A DNA stretch of 64,000 nucleotides from Nothopassalora personata (Eukaryota; Ascomycota; Dothideomycetes; Mycosphaerellales; Mycosphaerellaceae). Of the stretch, positions 54,948 through 64,000 are shown piece by piece; within the stretch, counting starts at the first letter, position 1, and each line of letters starts with the position of its first letter. The stretch spans positions 3,038,001 through 3,102,000 of the forward strand of contig CM066295.1 in the NCBI GenBank assembly GCA_033816765.1, in the 5' to 3' direction. Made by a program: the position numbers and the translations under genes. The notes beneath the pieces were generated by a model that saw nothing but the letters and a program-made list of their open reading frames with translations, was not told the origin of the DNA and ran no database searches.

Positions 54948-55424
54948 TTACGGCGCCGAGATAGAGAAATCGATCGTATTATTAATAAAATTAATAGACG
55001 ACTAAACCGTAGGAGATAAGCTAATAGTTGTATCCGTAGCGGGACAATTAATATCCTCGATCTCTCTAGAAGCCTCTATCTTAGCCTCGAGACACTACGC
55101 CTTCTTTTACGTACGCTCCTCCGCCTAACGAAGTATAGCTTTATCTCGTATTAACCGCGCTAGGACCTTAGTAAGCTCCTCCTTATCCCTTTCGACCTTC
55201 TTCTAATATTCTTCGTAAGTCTTATCGAGAGACTCCTAGGAAAGGTTTACGTATTCACGACCGCGACGAACGTACCTAGAACACCGAAGTTGAAAGTTAC
55301 CCTCTATCGCGATATAAGAAAGGCTGTTTAAGAAACAATAGTTATAAGTAAGATCGACGGGACGCCCGTATTCGTTAATTTCTTTCGTAAGACGAAGACG
55401 ATTCTTAGAAGAAGAAGAAGACAT
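54948..55424 (-). pseudogene. Element G antisense accessory ORF
   Basis: ATG 55424 is 78 nt from the 3' LTR; the frame is 159 codons with several RIP stops, the first near 55236. It reads polar MSSSSSKNRLRLTK, then a cysteine-type region (RCSRYVRRGREYVNLS, with Y for expected C), then a charged helical region. Same position and layout as in A, B and C, though sequence identity is low. Confidence 0.65.
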
Positions 55425-55502
55425 CGTTACCCGTACGAAAAAAGGGGATTATATAGCATCTTATATAAGCTTCGGGACGAAGCTAGACTAGAAGGGGGAT
55501 AG

Positions 55503-55897
55503 TATTACGGTTCGGTCTAGACTATACGATTATAGCTAACTATTAGACGCGAATAATTACGTGTACTATACGCAATTACTCGCTTACTAGTAACTTAGTA
55601 ATCCGCGATTACTTACTTACTAGCAACTTAGTAATATATAAGTATAGCGATACTATCTCCTTTATATTTAAGAACGCTAAGAATCCCTTATAGTTTTAAT
55701 ACGTTTAACTTACTATTTAATATTACTATTTAGAATATACTATAACCTAACCTCTACCTTACTACTACTTAGTCTTTACGAGACAAGACAGCTACTGCTT
55801 TATTATTCTCTCTTAACTTCCTATCGGCCCGAGAATAAACCTAATTAAGCTTAGTCTTCTAATCTTATAATATTATTAGGTTATACTAAACCTAACA
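55503..55897 (+). repeat. Element G 3' LTR
   Basis: 395 bp, TATTAC (from TGTTAC) to CTAACA. TATATTTAAG precedes ACGTTTAA by about 30 nt, the same TATA/primer-complement layout as in A. Confidence 0.8.
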
Positions 55898-56301
55898 TAT
55901 ATATCTAAATAGTAGATATAAATCTTCTATTATATACTCCCCCTAAGACTAACCTTAGTTAGGGGAGTCTTATTATAAAGCGCTATATGTTTTAGGTTAG
56001 TTACTATACTAGTATAGCCCCCCTCTAGCTATATAGCTCCTCCTAAAGGTTTATAGAGTTAGTAACGCGCTTCTAGCGCGTGAGGCGCTTTATAAGGCTA
56101 AGGCGCTTTATAAGGTATATAATTGCCCTTATATTTATAGTAAGGGTCCTTAGGGTTATCCTAGGGATGTCTTAGGAAGGTAACTTCTTCGTCTAGGATA
56201 GTATTATTATTACTAGCTATAAGCTAGGAGCTCTTAATAGATTGTCCCATCTACTTTCCCTAAGCGACCTACTTACCTATAGGGATATAATACTACGTGT
56301 T
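55898..56301. other. RIP-degraded remnant next to element G
   Basis: CTCCCCCTAAGACTAAC near 55936 resembles the purine tract at the Copia 3' LTR (5375), so this may be the end of a Copia-like element. No readable ORF. Confidence 0.35.
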
Positions 56302-56706
56302 TATTAGGTTTAGTATAACCTAATAATATTACAAGTTAAGAAGACAAGCTTAATCGGGTTTGTTCTCGGGCCGATAGGAAGTCGAGGGAGAGTAATAAAG
56401 CAGTAGTTGTCTTAGTCTTATAAAGACTTAAGAAACAATATAGTAGAGGTTAGGTTTCGGTGTATTCTAAATAGTAATATTAAATAGTAAGTTAAACGTA
56501 TCGAAACTATAAGGGATTCTTAGCGTTCCTAAGTACAAAGGAGATTCGTAGATCTCGGTAATTAGTCTAATTATTCTAAGCATAAGCAGTCTAATTAGTC
56601 TAAGCATAAGCAGTCTAATCGCCCTAAGTCTAAGCGCTTAGGTAGGATAAGTTACGTGCTCGTTTCATTATTATAATTCTAGGGTCTATAGGAATTTTTC
56701 CGTAAT
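56302..56706 (-). repeat. solo LTR of the element C family
   Basis: 405 bp, close to the C LTRs including the U3 repeats. Flanked by an exact GTGTT duplication (56297-56301, 56707-56711), so it is a former full insertion reduced by LTR-LTR recombination. Confidence 0.88.
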
Positions 56707-59451
56707 AGTGTTCTATAGAAAATCCTTATTAAAAGTTATATAGGGGGTATAGGTTATCTTATAGACCTATTTACCTTTCTTCTACTATAGCTTCTGTAGT
56801 AGGTAGTTAGTTAATAAACTACCCTAGAATCCTATATACTACTATATGTCTACTTTTACAGAGAACTTTTTAGACTTAGTATAATTATCGTTATGCTTAT
56901 ATACTTTATATCTAAACCTTCTTATATTTCTTAAGTCTATCTCTTTAATATTAATGCCTAGGTTCTTCTTAAAGTCCTTCTATAGTATATTCTATATTAT
57001 TCAGTTAAATAGGCGGTTTGTAATATAGTATATAAAATCTATAGCTAGGGGCTAGAGGTTCTATAGTAAGCTAGAGTCTATAAGTATAGCTCTAGTCTTG
57101 TTAATAATAACTTTATTAGAAGTCTTAGCAATTCTATTCTACTTAGGAGTATATAGTACTATAAAGTCCTATCTAATCCCTTTATATTAGGTATATAATC
57201 TAAGCTTAATATTATTAAACTCCCTACTACTATCTAAGAACTAGATCTTAGGCGTCTTCTTATAGTAGTTCTATATTATAGTTAGCTAGGTTTTAATTAC
57301 TACTAAAGTATTACTCTTCTTTAGAAGTAGTAAGTACTATCTTATCCTAGTATTAGTATATATAAGTATAAGGTAGTATACGAAACTATTATAAGAGACT
57401 AGAATAATTAGTCTAATTAGGTTAGTATAGATTTTATCTAATGCCTCTAGTATAGGTCTCCTAGGGATTCTTAAAATAACTCTCTATAATCTTATAAGCT
57501 TATAAGTCTTATAATGTTCTAACTCTATAGTATTAATATCTTCTAGGTCCTTAACTACTTCTTTTATAGTATTAAGTAGTATGCTACTAATATACCTAAG
57601 CCTCTAATACTATCTAACTATATTAGTTCTTAGCTTAGTAAATGTAAGAGTAGTAAGTCCTTTTAATACTAATCTATCTTCCTTCTTCCTAGAACCCCTC
57701 TTTACCCTTAGGTTCCTAAAGACAATAATATTCTTTATTATCTTAACTAAGCCTATAGGCTTGTCCTTCTAGAATAGCATTTTAGATAGTCTATCTAGAT
57801 AAACTCTATGTTTCTTATATAGGAGTTCTATAGAGATTAGTATAGTATCTAACTCTAGGAAGTAAAGCATATTACGAAGGAGGAGGGTAATTTCTTAACT
57901 AAGATAGTTCTTTATAACCTATTCTAGTTCTCCTTTAGTTATAAGAGATCCTTACCTAACGGCCTAAGAGAAGTATACTAGCCTAAGTCTTAGCCTAACA
58001 TTTTAAAGGTCTATAAGATTATTATAGATATAGAAGGATATACCTATATTATAGACTTTGTCTATAGATATTAGATTTAATATAGTAGCTACTACCCTTC
58101 CTATATATACTAGTTATATAATTATAATAGCTACTCTAGATCTCCTATAGAGTTATCTCTAGTTACTATTACTATTAGAGCTACGCTTATAATTAGATAA
58201 TAATATACTTAACTAGTTATTAATTGCTATAGTAACCCTCTTCCTAGAGGACTTATTACCCGTCGCCTTCTTAGCCCTGTCCTTTAGGGTCTCTTTACCC
58301 CTCTTAGACTTATTCCTAGGATTCTTCTTAGGATACTACTTATAGTAGTTCGCGTTAGTATACTTATATAAGTACTATATATACTACTTATTATTATCCT
58401 TAATTAGGAATACTCTAATAAAGCTATTACTAGGCTTATAGGTAGTAGGTCCTTACTCCTTCCTAAGAGTTATAAATATTTTCTCTAGGGTAGTTAATTC
58501 TAGGGGATTATTATATTTCTATACCCTAAGCTATTTAACATAGTTTAGGCCTTTAATAAAGTATAGTCTATAGATACCTTCTAGGAGAATAAAGGAGGAT
58601 TTTAGTAGGGACTTATTATTAACTAGGGAAGATCTAATAAACTACTCTATTATAGTCTTATAGTTATATACCTATACTTAAAAGTCTTTATAGTACTTTA
58701 ATATATTAGGTCTTATAGTATCTAATTTAATATTCCTAACTACCTTTAGAGTTTTATATAGATTAATTATAATAACTAGCTTATATATTACCTTAATTAA
58801 ATTATATAATTCCTTAGCTAACTTGTCTATATCTCTAAAGTTTAGCCTTAGGGTAGAGTCTAATCTAGCTATAATAATACTAAAAGCTTATATATCCTCT
58901 TTCTTCTATCGCTTATAGGTAGCTCTATATCCTATACTACTAGTAATGTCCCAAGGAGCTTTATTCTAGGTAGTAGTCTTATTCTAGGTATTCTTAGTCG
59001 TATCTATAGTATTAGTAGAGGCTATAGATACGGCTCTTTACCTCTAATTCCCTAGGGGTTATATATAAGCTACCCTATTTAGAGTATACTTTAGATTAAC
59101 CTAGTCTAGGTTATAGATAATATATCTAACTAGATCCTTCTCTAGTAGTACGCTATTTAGTATAGATTTCTATGTCTAGAACTATACGCCTTTTCTAAGC
59201 ACCTAGTTATCTTTAGTAGACCTTACTAGGTTGCTAGAGGTATTGTTTCTAAACTCTATATCTAGTCTAGCTCTTTTAATGCTATACTACGGTAATAATA
59301 CTTAGTACCGATATCCTATAGTAGTTCTTAAATCAATTAGATAGTTATCCGTAAAACAAATATAGGGTCGGGTCTACTAGTAAGGTAAGCTAATCCTTGA
59401 TAGAGCTTCGATAACAATTTAGGTTTTAAAATAAATAGGTAGAGGAGCACT
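56707..59451 (-). pseudogene. Copia gag and integrase remnant
   Basis: On the minus strand, with stops ignored, the Copia integrase is readable: EALDKIYTNLI (about 57440), DSSREFNNIKL (about 57225) and PYTSK-NRIAKTSNK (about 57150), matching the P-T-EQNG-AE core. Further upstream (58200-58400) is a basic, lysine-rich gag-like region. RT and RNase H are absent. Confidence 0.7.
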
Positions 59452-59464
59452 CGGGCTTATAACC
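59452..59464 (-). promoter_or_regulatory. Copia primer-binding site
   Basis: Minus strand GGTTATAAGCCCG abuts the 5' LTR. Allowing one RIP change (GGTTATGAGCCC) it is complementary to the anticodon loop of initiator tRNA-Met, the primer used by many Copia elements as a half-tRNA. Confidence 0.6.
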
Positions 59465-59637
59465 TTTTATAAATAGGTATTTAACGAGTATAAGCTTCTA
59501 GATAAAACGATAGGGTAGATTAGTAACCCTTATAAATTGTACAAGGTGTAAGACTATCTAGCTACAGAAACAGTGTAATATAGGGTGTGCGTGCCAAGTC
59601 CTGACTAACATAGCCACTGGTCACCTGATTCACAACA
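59465..59637 (-). repeat. Copia 5' LTR
   Basis: 173 bp, partner of 5201-5374. Its outer half is little mutated by RIP. Followed by the CGCTA target duplication at 59638-59642. Confidence 0.85.
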
Positions 59638-59941
59638 CGCTATGCTCTAGCCTCGCCAAGCCCGCTGACCTAGACTTCGTGTTGGTAGTGTGCCTGCCGT
59701 TCCACATCCTCCTTTGACGACACATAACCTACTGCTGTGCCCTGTAGGCTTGCCACTGAATCGAGTTCAAACAATGCATCCGTGTAGTCTGGAGACACCT
59801 GACATACGGGTACTCGTATCCATTGTCGAAGCTCAAACTGAACATTCTTCCACACTGATCTGGGCAGTAGTAATAGTGGTATCCTTCTGGCATACGAGCC
59901 CACTTGGCGGCTTGATCCTCGAAGTTATCACTCGGACGCTT

Positions 59942-60682
59942 CTAATTCGCTTGCATCTTCTTCGCAAGAACTCGAGTTACGTCCGCGGCGAAGCCCGGTG
60001 TGCTCTCAATCAGCTCATCGTACTCTTCCTTCCCTCCGCTGAAGTTGGCGAGGAAGTCCTCATGCTCGGAGACGTGACTGATGACGGTGTCTTTGAGGAG
60101 ACGCTCGGGGTCTAAGGAGATGGTGTACGCGTCTGATATGGCCTGGACGAGATCGAGAAGAGAGATAGTCTTGGCAGAAGCGGCGAACTTGTCGAGTGCG
60201 AGCAAATCGAGGCTTTTGACGAAGTACTTCTCAGCAAGTGAGAACACGCGGACGTTGAAAGTAGCTGGCTCGGTCTGCTTCTGATCGTCGTAGTTAAGAG
60301 CGTAGCAGAATCTCAACATAGCTTCGACTGCGTCTTCAGGGTGTGGCAGGTCCTCTTGCAGGTCAATGGTATGGGAGTTCTTCTCCTGCGCGGGATCAGT
60401 CTGGAGGCGGGTGACACATTGTGCATGGATCGTACCTTGAAGCCGCTGGCGAACGCTCGCTCAAAGTACTCAGAAGTGCTGCGTAGGATAAGCTTGTGGC
60501 ACTTCCACTGGTAGTCATTGCATGTGATCTCGACATCTGGGTCCTTGGCGGCGCTGTTGAAGGCACTATGCGCATGTCAGTTGTGTATGACATCCTCATC
60601 GCGCGGAGATGGCGCACCTTGCGAAACCGATGAGCATAGTGTCCTTTGCTGTGTCGCTGTCGAACTTGTTGGCGGTGGTCAT
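59942..60682 (-). CDS. BTB/POZ-domain protein
   Basis: Three exons: 60618-60682, 60436-60565 and 59942-60385; introns of 52 and 50 bp have GT...AG ends and ACTGAC branch sites, and phases agree. The product is 212 residues: DPDVEITCNDYQWKCHKLIL and SEYFERAFASGFK form the BTB core, DAVEAMLRFCYALNY follows, then a helical C-terminal part ending ESTPGFAADVTRVLAKK. BTB domains dimerise and often recruit cullin-3; no second domain is present. A TATA-like TTATAAA (60788-60794, minus) would place the transcript start near 60760, so I prefer ATG 60682 to ATG 60787. It is the intact paralogue of the decayed genes at 2826 and 4023. Confidence 0.85.
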
Positions 60683-60946
60683 CTTCAATATCTCGCGATG
60701 TGCTGATGTTGCGTGAGTTGCAGAAAGTGACTTCAGAAATACGGGTGTCTGCATGGCATAATTACTGACGAGTATGCTCTCATTCACTTTATAAGGAGAA
60801 CCCTTCTTTCAGTCTCATCACATGGTCACCCCGAGCTCACTTCGAATCGCCTTCTCCTGGTTCCACTTTGGAATATGATGATTGCATACACGCTTCCCTG
60901 TAACTGTCGCATGCTTGTCGTTGGTGCATCTTCACGCAGCAAGGTG

Positions 60947-61570
60947 TCAAAGCCCATCGATTGCGCCCCCCTGCAAGACCTTGTTCAGCTCTGCTCGTTC
61001 GGCTGGGAGTAGCGTCCATATCATTTCATAGCGACCCGTGCTGTACCCTGTCCGGCCCGACTTTCTACGTCGCCCGACCAGGACCGTGATCTTGCAGCTG
61101 TTCTCACTCTCTGACAACTGGCCGTTCCGGAACTTCTCGCCTAGACGTCGCCGGTATTGTCCCAATAGAGCGCTGATATAGCTTCGCGCCGACGAGATTG
61201 TGTCGACTTGCTTGCCTGGATTGGCGATGTGAACGCTGTGAATCATGCATATATGCTGTACGGGCAACGAGCGAAGCCAGTGGCCAAGCATTTGTGCGCA
61301 TTGATCCAAAGTCCATTCATTGCAAGTGAATGTGGTGTTCGCGTAGTACTTCGCCGCCATTTGAGCTCGAGTTGCCCTGTTGATGCGCAGCTGCGCAGGT
61401 GGCTTGTAGGACCGGCAGATCTCGACCTCCGAGATGTCGTCGACAGAGACAGTATAGTCGAGGATCTTATCGTAGAGCTCTTGTGGTAGGCCCTGGATGT
61501 TTCTGCTGAAGTTATCAGATAGGCTCTGATTTGTCTTCTCCTCGTGCGGGTTCTTCGCCGTTCCAGACAT
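60947..61570 (-). CDS. LPQELYDKI family protein (F-box-like N-terminus), function unknown
   Basis: Single-exon frame of 207 codons from ATG 61570 (an upstream in-frame ATG at 61663 is possible) to TGA 60947. Residues 20-35 (NIQGLPQELYDKILDYTV) resemble the short F-box-like helix common in fungal family proteins. The rest is basic and cysteine-poor with no other motif. It is divergently placed to the paralogue at 61854, with about 280 bp between the starts. Confidence 0.65.
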   Translation of the reverse strand: MSGTAKNPHEEKTNQSLSDNFSRNIQGLPQELYDKILDYTVSVDDISEVEICRSYKPPAQLRINRATRAQMAAKYYANTTFTCNEWTLDQCAQMLGHWLRSLPVQHICMIHSVHIANPGKQVDTISSARSYISALLGQYRRRLGEKFRNGQLSESENSCKITVLVGRRRKSGRTGYSTGRYEMIWTLLPAERAELNKVLQGGAIDGL

Positions 61571-61853
61571 GCATTTGTCTTTGTTGCTGGAGACACGATT
61601 TCGGCATCTAGCGGAGTCCGGGATCACGTTGACCGGAACCATGCTCTCGCGCATGTAATGCATGGGGTAATGGATGTTTGTGGACCTTTGTAAAGGCGAA
61701 AGTCGATGAGAGAAGTTGGAGGAAGACACTTCAATTCCGCCAAGATTTCAGCCGTTGCATGTGCGTCGGGCCGTTGACAAGGTTTCATCCTTGTAAGTGA
61801 CTCCTCACTTATCATGGCAAGGTAATATCAACACAAGAAACGACTACATAACA

Positions 61854-62444
61854 ATGAACGATACAAAGATGGCGACCAGTAACTTCACGCTATGCGACCG
61901 CATTCAAACTCTCCCGCAAGAACTCTACGACAAGATCTACGACTTCACCTTCACGGCCTCAGCTACCGCCCGCATCCTCGAGCTGCGCTCTGACAAGAAT
62001 TATAGAGGTCGTTCTGGTCTTCTCAGGTGGACCAAGCAAGTCCCCAACAAGCGCTTTCGCCAAATCCAAGATACAACATCGCTCCTGCTGGTAGACAAAT
62101 CCAGCCATGAAAAGTTTGTGAGATCACTCTATGGTGACAACGCCATCTTCATCTTTCTCTCGCCTCCAGCATGCAAGATATGGCTTCATGCTCTCAAAGC
62201 TGAGCATCGCGATATGTTACAAGACATTCGATGCTGCATGCGCATGATGCGATATGCACGCATGCAGGACTCCTTCGACTTCGAAGGGGAGCGAACATCC
62301 TCACCTGGGCTATTTGAGAGGATTCAATTTGGCTCCGAGACGATGGTATGCAGCTGAGGTGTCAGAGTGATTCCATGATGCTGATCTTTGGTGTAGGTGC
62401 TGGGTGAACTCGAAGAGTTTGAGGGCGTGCTCTTGGAGGGTTGA
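61854..62444 (+). CDS. LPQELYDKI family protein (F-box-like N-terminus), function unknown
   Basis: Two exons, 61854-62345 and 62397-62444, joined in phase 0 across a 51-bp intron (GTATGC...TGTAG). 179 residues. It starts MNDTKMATSNF, with RIQTLPQELYDKIYDFTFTA at about 17-36, a middle part with SLLLVDKSSHEKFVRSLYGD, then HRDMLQDIRCCMRMM, and ends VLGELEEFEGVLLEG. The intron is supported by the same junction in the truncated copy at 62683. ATG 61869 is an alternative start. Confidence 0.75.
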
Positions 62445-62635
62445 GGCGAGGAACGACGGGAAACGGCGATCAGGTAACAGATCGGTGCTGACAGGACATC
62501 TGGCGAGTTGGAGGGAAGCCACGTCAGGTGTTGGATATTCGGTGCTTGGAAACGTGAGTCTGGAGTGATTGGTCTCGGGAAAAAGTAGTATTTCGAGTAG
62601 AGCAGTGTTCCTTTCAGCACCCTAGAACTAGTCAC

Positions 62636-62973
62636 ATCTCACGGCATTTGCCATCCGCCTCGATGTTCGTGCCCGGCCGAGCTTGTACATTTGGCCCAGC
62701 GAACTGAGCACACAGCATCGAGAGATGCTCCGGGATGTGCATATTGTGATTCGCCTTGGCAAGCGCCCTAGTCGTTACAACAGACAGTCACTCGAGAGAG
62801 AATATGGTGTGCACATCAGGAACAGAGTCCGAGTTGGGAGCGAGAAGAAAGTAAGTCCGAAGGCCTAAGCCCAGCACTTCAAGTTCCCACTGACAGCGAA
62901 ACAGGTTCTTGGTGATCTGGTTGAGTATCAGGTGCAAGTTCTGGAGCGCCGACTCGATAGGCGCAGACGCTGA
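62636..62973 (+). pseudogene. 5'-truncated copy of the LPQELYDKI family gene
   Basis: Matches the C-terminal third of the gene at 61854: LSTQHREMLRDVHIVIRL aligns with LKAEHRDMLQDIRCCMRM; an intron at 62851-62904 sits at the same place and phase; and the last exon reads VLGDLVEYQVQVLE to TGA 62971-62973, like VLGELEEFE. The frame closes upstream at a TAG near 62634, and the N-terminal F-box-like part is missing. A tandem duplicate that lost its 5' part. Confidence 0.65.
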
Positions 62974-63143
62974 ATCCAAAACTCAAGCTCAAGGCAAACG
63001 GTTTGGTCTCGAGCTCGTGACCCGCTCCAGTTCCATCAACCTCCCATATCCCGAACCACCTCACGCTCAACCAGGCGCAAAGATCCACCGAAAGAAAACA
63101 TCAGAATGCCTCGAATCACACCACCACCGCTAGCTACACCACC

Positions 63144-63520
63144 ATGAAAGCTCGACTCCTTCGCCGTCTCCTCAAGGCCCGAACCCAAGGACTCTTTACA
63201 ACCCCACCTCCACCACCGCCCCAACAAGGCGAGCGCAAACTCGACTTCGGCAGAAATGGGCACAAGTCCGGTAGACCCTTGACTGACACCGGGTGCCTAT
63301 ATCGACTGCAGCACCCGCTTGCACGGCCATGCAGACGACACGGCCATGCCGACGACGGCATCTCTCCACTCTTATGGATCGCGCCGGCAGTCGTCAGTTC
63401 GCACAATCTTACTGCGGTGACGAGGAAGCTGTCTTCTCGTTGAGAGAATCGCATATTTCCATAAGTGGGCGAAGATGTGCACAAAGCAAGGATTCGAGAG
63501 GTTCGTATCGATTGTGGTGA
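63144..63520 (+). CDS. possible small hypothetical gene
   Basis: ATG 63144 opens a basic, proline-rich frame (RLLRRLLKARTQ, then a run of six P). A possible 41-bp intron (63271-63311, GTAGAC...CTGCAG) would join it to a frame reading SRQFAQSYCGDEEAVFSLRE and ending at TGA 63518-63520. The intron is short and the branch site (TTGACTGAC) is only fair. No family recognised. Confidence 0.3.
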
Positions 63521-63915
63521 GAAGAGGTATGTGGACGTCAGGGCCTTGGACGCTGGATTTAGGCGGTGGAGTACGATGTCTGAAGTGGTGTTGACTTGGG
63601 ACTAATTGCTAGTATAGGGCCGGATCGGTCCTAGAGAGTCAAAGAGGGCAAAGCTTCAAATGCTCGTACGATGGATGGGATGAGAGGCACGGACGGGGGA
63701 CTCAATTGGTCGTGGCAACGTCGCCCGAGATGGAGATAGCGGTTCATTGAGAGTCATACGCACGTGCATTTTGGTCCACCCATAAGTCGTGCCATAGCAA
63801 ACGCCTCGAAATGCCAATCAATGTCATGATAAAACTCAACTCGATAGTTCTTCACTTCACCACCTGGTATCATTCGCAACCATGCTCGTTGGCACCTCAA
63901 AATATAGCCTCTCGA
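63521..63915. other. intergenic
   Basis: No ORF or RNA gene supported. Confidence 0.4.
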
Positions 63916-64000
63916 TCATGAGATACTCGTCTCGCCCATCTGCGCCGCCACCCTTTCCGCTTCCTTCTTCTCCCTCGCCGCCTCAGTTTCTCTTCTGAGA
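63916..64000 (-). CDS. C-terminal end of a gene running off the window
   Basis: The minus strand reads a charged helix (REETEAAREKKEAERVAAQ) ending at TGA 63916-63918. Only about 28 residues are visible; the coiled-coil-like composition suggests real coding sequence. No product can be named. Confidence 0.4.
   Translation of the reverse strand, partial: LRRETEAAREKKEAERVAAQMGETSIS

Larger units (their letters stand above)
52765..55897 (+). mobile_element. Element G: 5'-truncated RIP-degraded chromovirus
   Basis: Begins within RT, collinear with A pol at about 13270, and continues through RNase H, integrase and chromodomain to the 3' LTR at 55503-55897. It carries the antisense tRNA-like gene and accessory ORF. 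Its LTR U5 end is closely similar to that of C. Confidence 0.82.
5201..59637 (-). mobile_element. outer Copia-type LTR retrotransposon holding all nested insertions
   Basis: Direct repeats of 173-174 bp at 5201-5374 and 59465-59637 bound the block. Both sides carry the same 5-bp duplication, CGCTA (5196-5200 and 59638-59642). The repeat begins TGTTGT and ends ACAACA, modified by RIP at some positions. Sense is minus: the integrase remnant reads on the minus strand near the right end, a purine tract (minus strand) abuts the left LTR at 5375-5386, and a primer-binding site abuts the right LTR at 59452-59464. Nearly all the interior is now other elements. The RT/RNase H part of the Copia element was not found, so the host is deleted as well as interrupted. 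Confidence 0.85.

Noticed and set aside
5201..59637. CRISPR-like or satellite array
   Set aside because: The repetitive look comes from RIP (TA-rich words) and LTR pairs; no regular spacer-repeat pattern exists.

Overview
The window is filamentous ascomycete nuclear DNA. Host genes have short GT...AG introns with CTRAC-like branch sites, and a 54 kb block carries the C-to-T signature of repeat-induced point mutation (RIP): CA and TG are almost absent, replaced by TA, while CG and CC remain. The BTB/POZ and LPQELYDKI gene families and the chromoviruses suggest a Dothideomycete; that placement is inference.

Layout. 1-5200 is the left host flank: the 3' part of a PQ-loop membrane-protein gene with broken exons, a G-rich stretch, and two decayed BTB/POZ genes. 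5201-59637 is one nested transposon island. Its outer boundary is a Copia element (minus sense) whose two LTRs share the 5-bp target duplication CGCTA. Nested in it are: D (7176-48410, plus), a RIP-degraded Gypsy element of the 'family 3' type; B (8351-22419, minus), a RIP-degraded chromovirus inside D's gag; A (9352-16521, plus), a young, RIP-free chromovirus inside B (target duplication TCTAG); C (24027-31031, minus), a RIP-degraded chromovirus inside D's integrase region (CTTAT); E (34456-46025, minus), a young, RIP-free family-3 element with LTRs that look identical, inside D's second ORF (GTAGT); F (48411-52764, minus), a truncated RIP-degraded family-3 element; G (52765-55897, plus), a truncated RIP-degraded chromovirus; and a solo LTR (56302-56706, GTGTT). 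59638-64000 is the right host flank: an intact BTB gene, a divergent pair of LPQELYDKI genes, a truncated third copy, and two weakly supported genes.

How the parts work. Chromoviruses A, B, C and G encode Gag and Pol (protease, RT, RNase H, integrase, chromodomain) on one strand. On the opposite strand, starting 69-81 nt from the 3' LTR, they carry an accessory gene for a cysteine-rich, coiled-coil protein. A, C and G also carry an antisense tRNA-like gene just after pol. Family 3 elements encode one long Gag-Pol and a second ORF of 967 codons, and they repeat a 26-bp palindrome in the LTRs, inside gag-pol and between the ORFs. These two accessory systems are the most interesting content of the window.

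Limits: all homology is by eye. Boundaries of elements with matching LTRs and target duplications are firm; exon models and RIP-degraded ORF ends are approximate.
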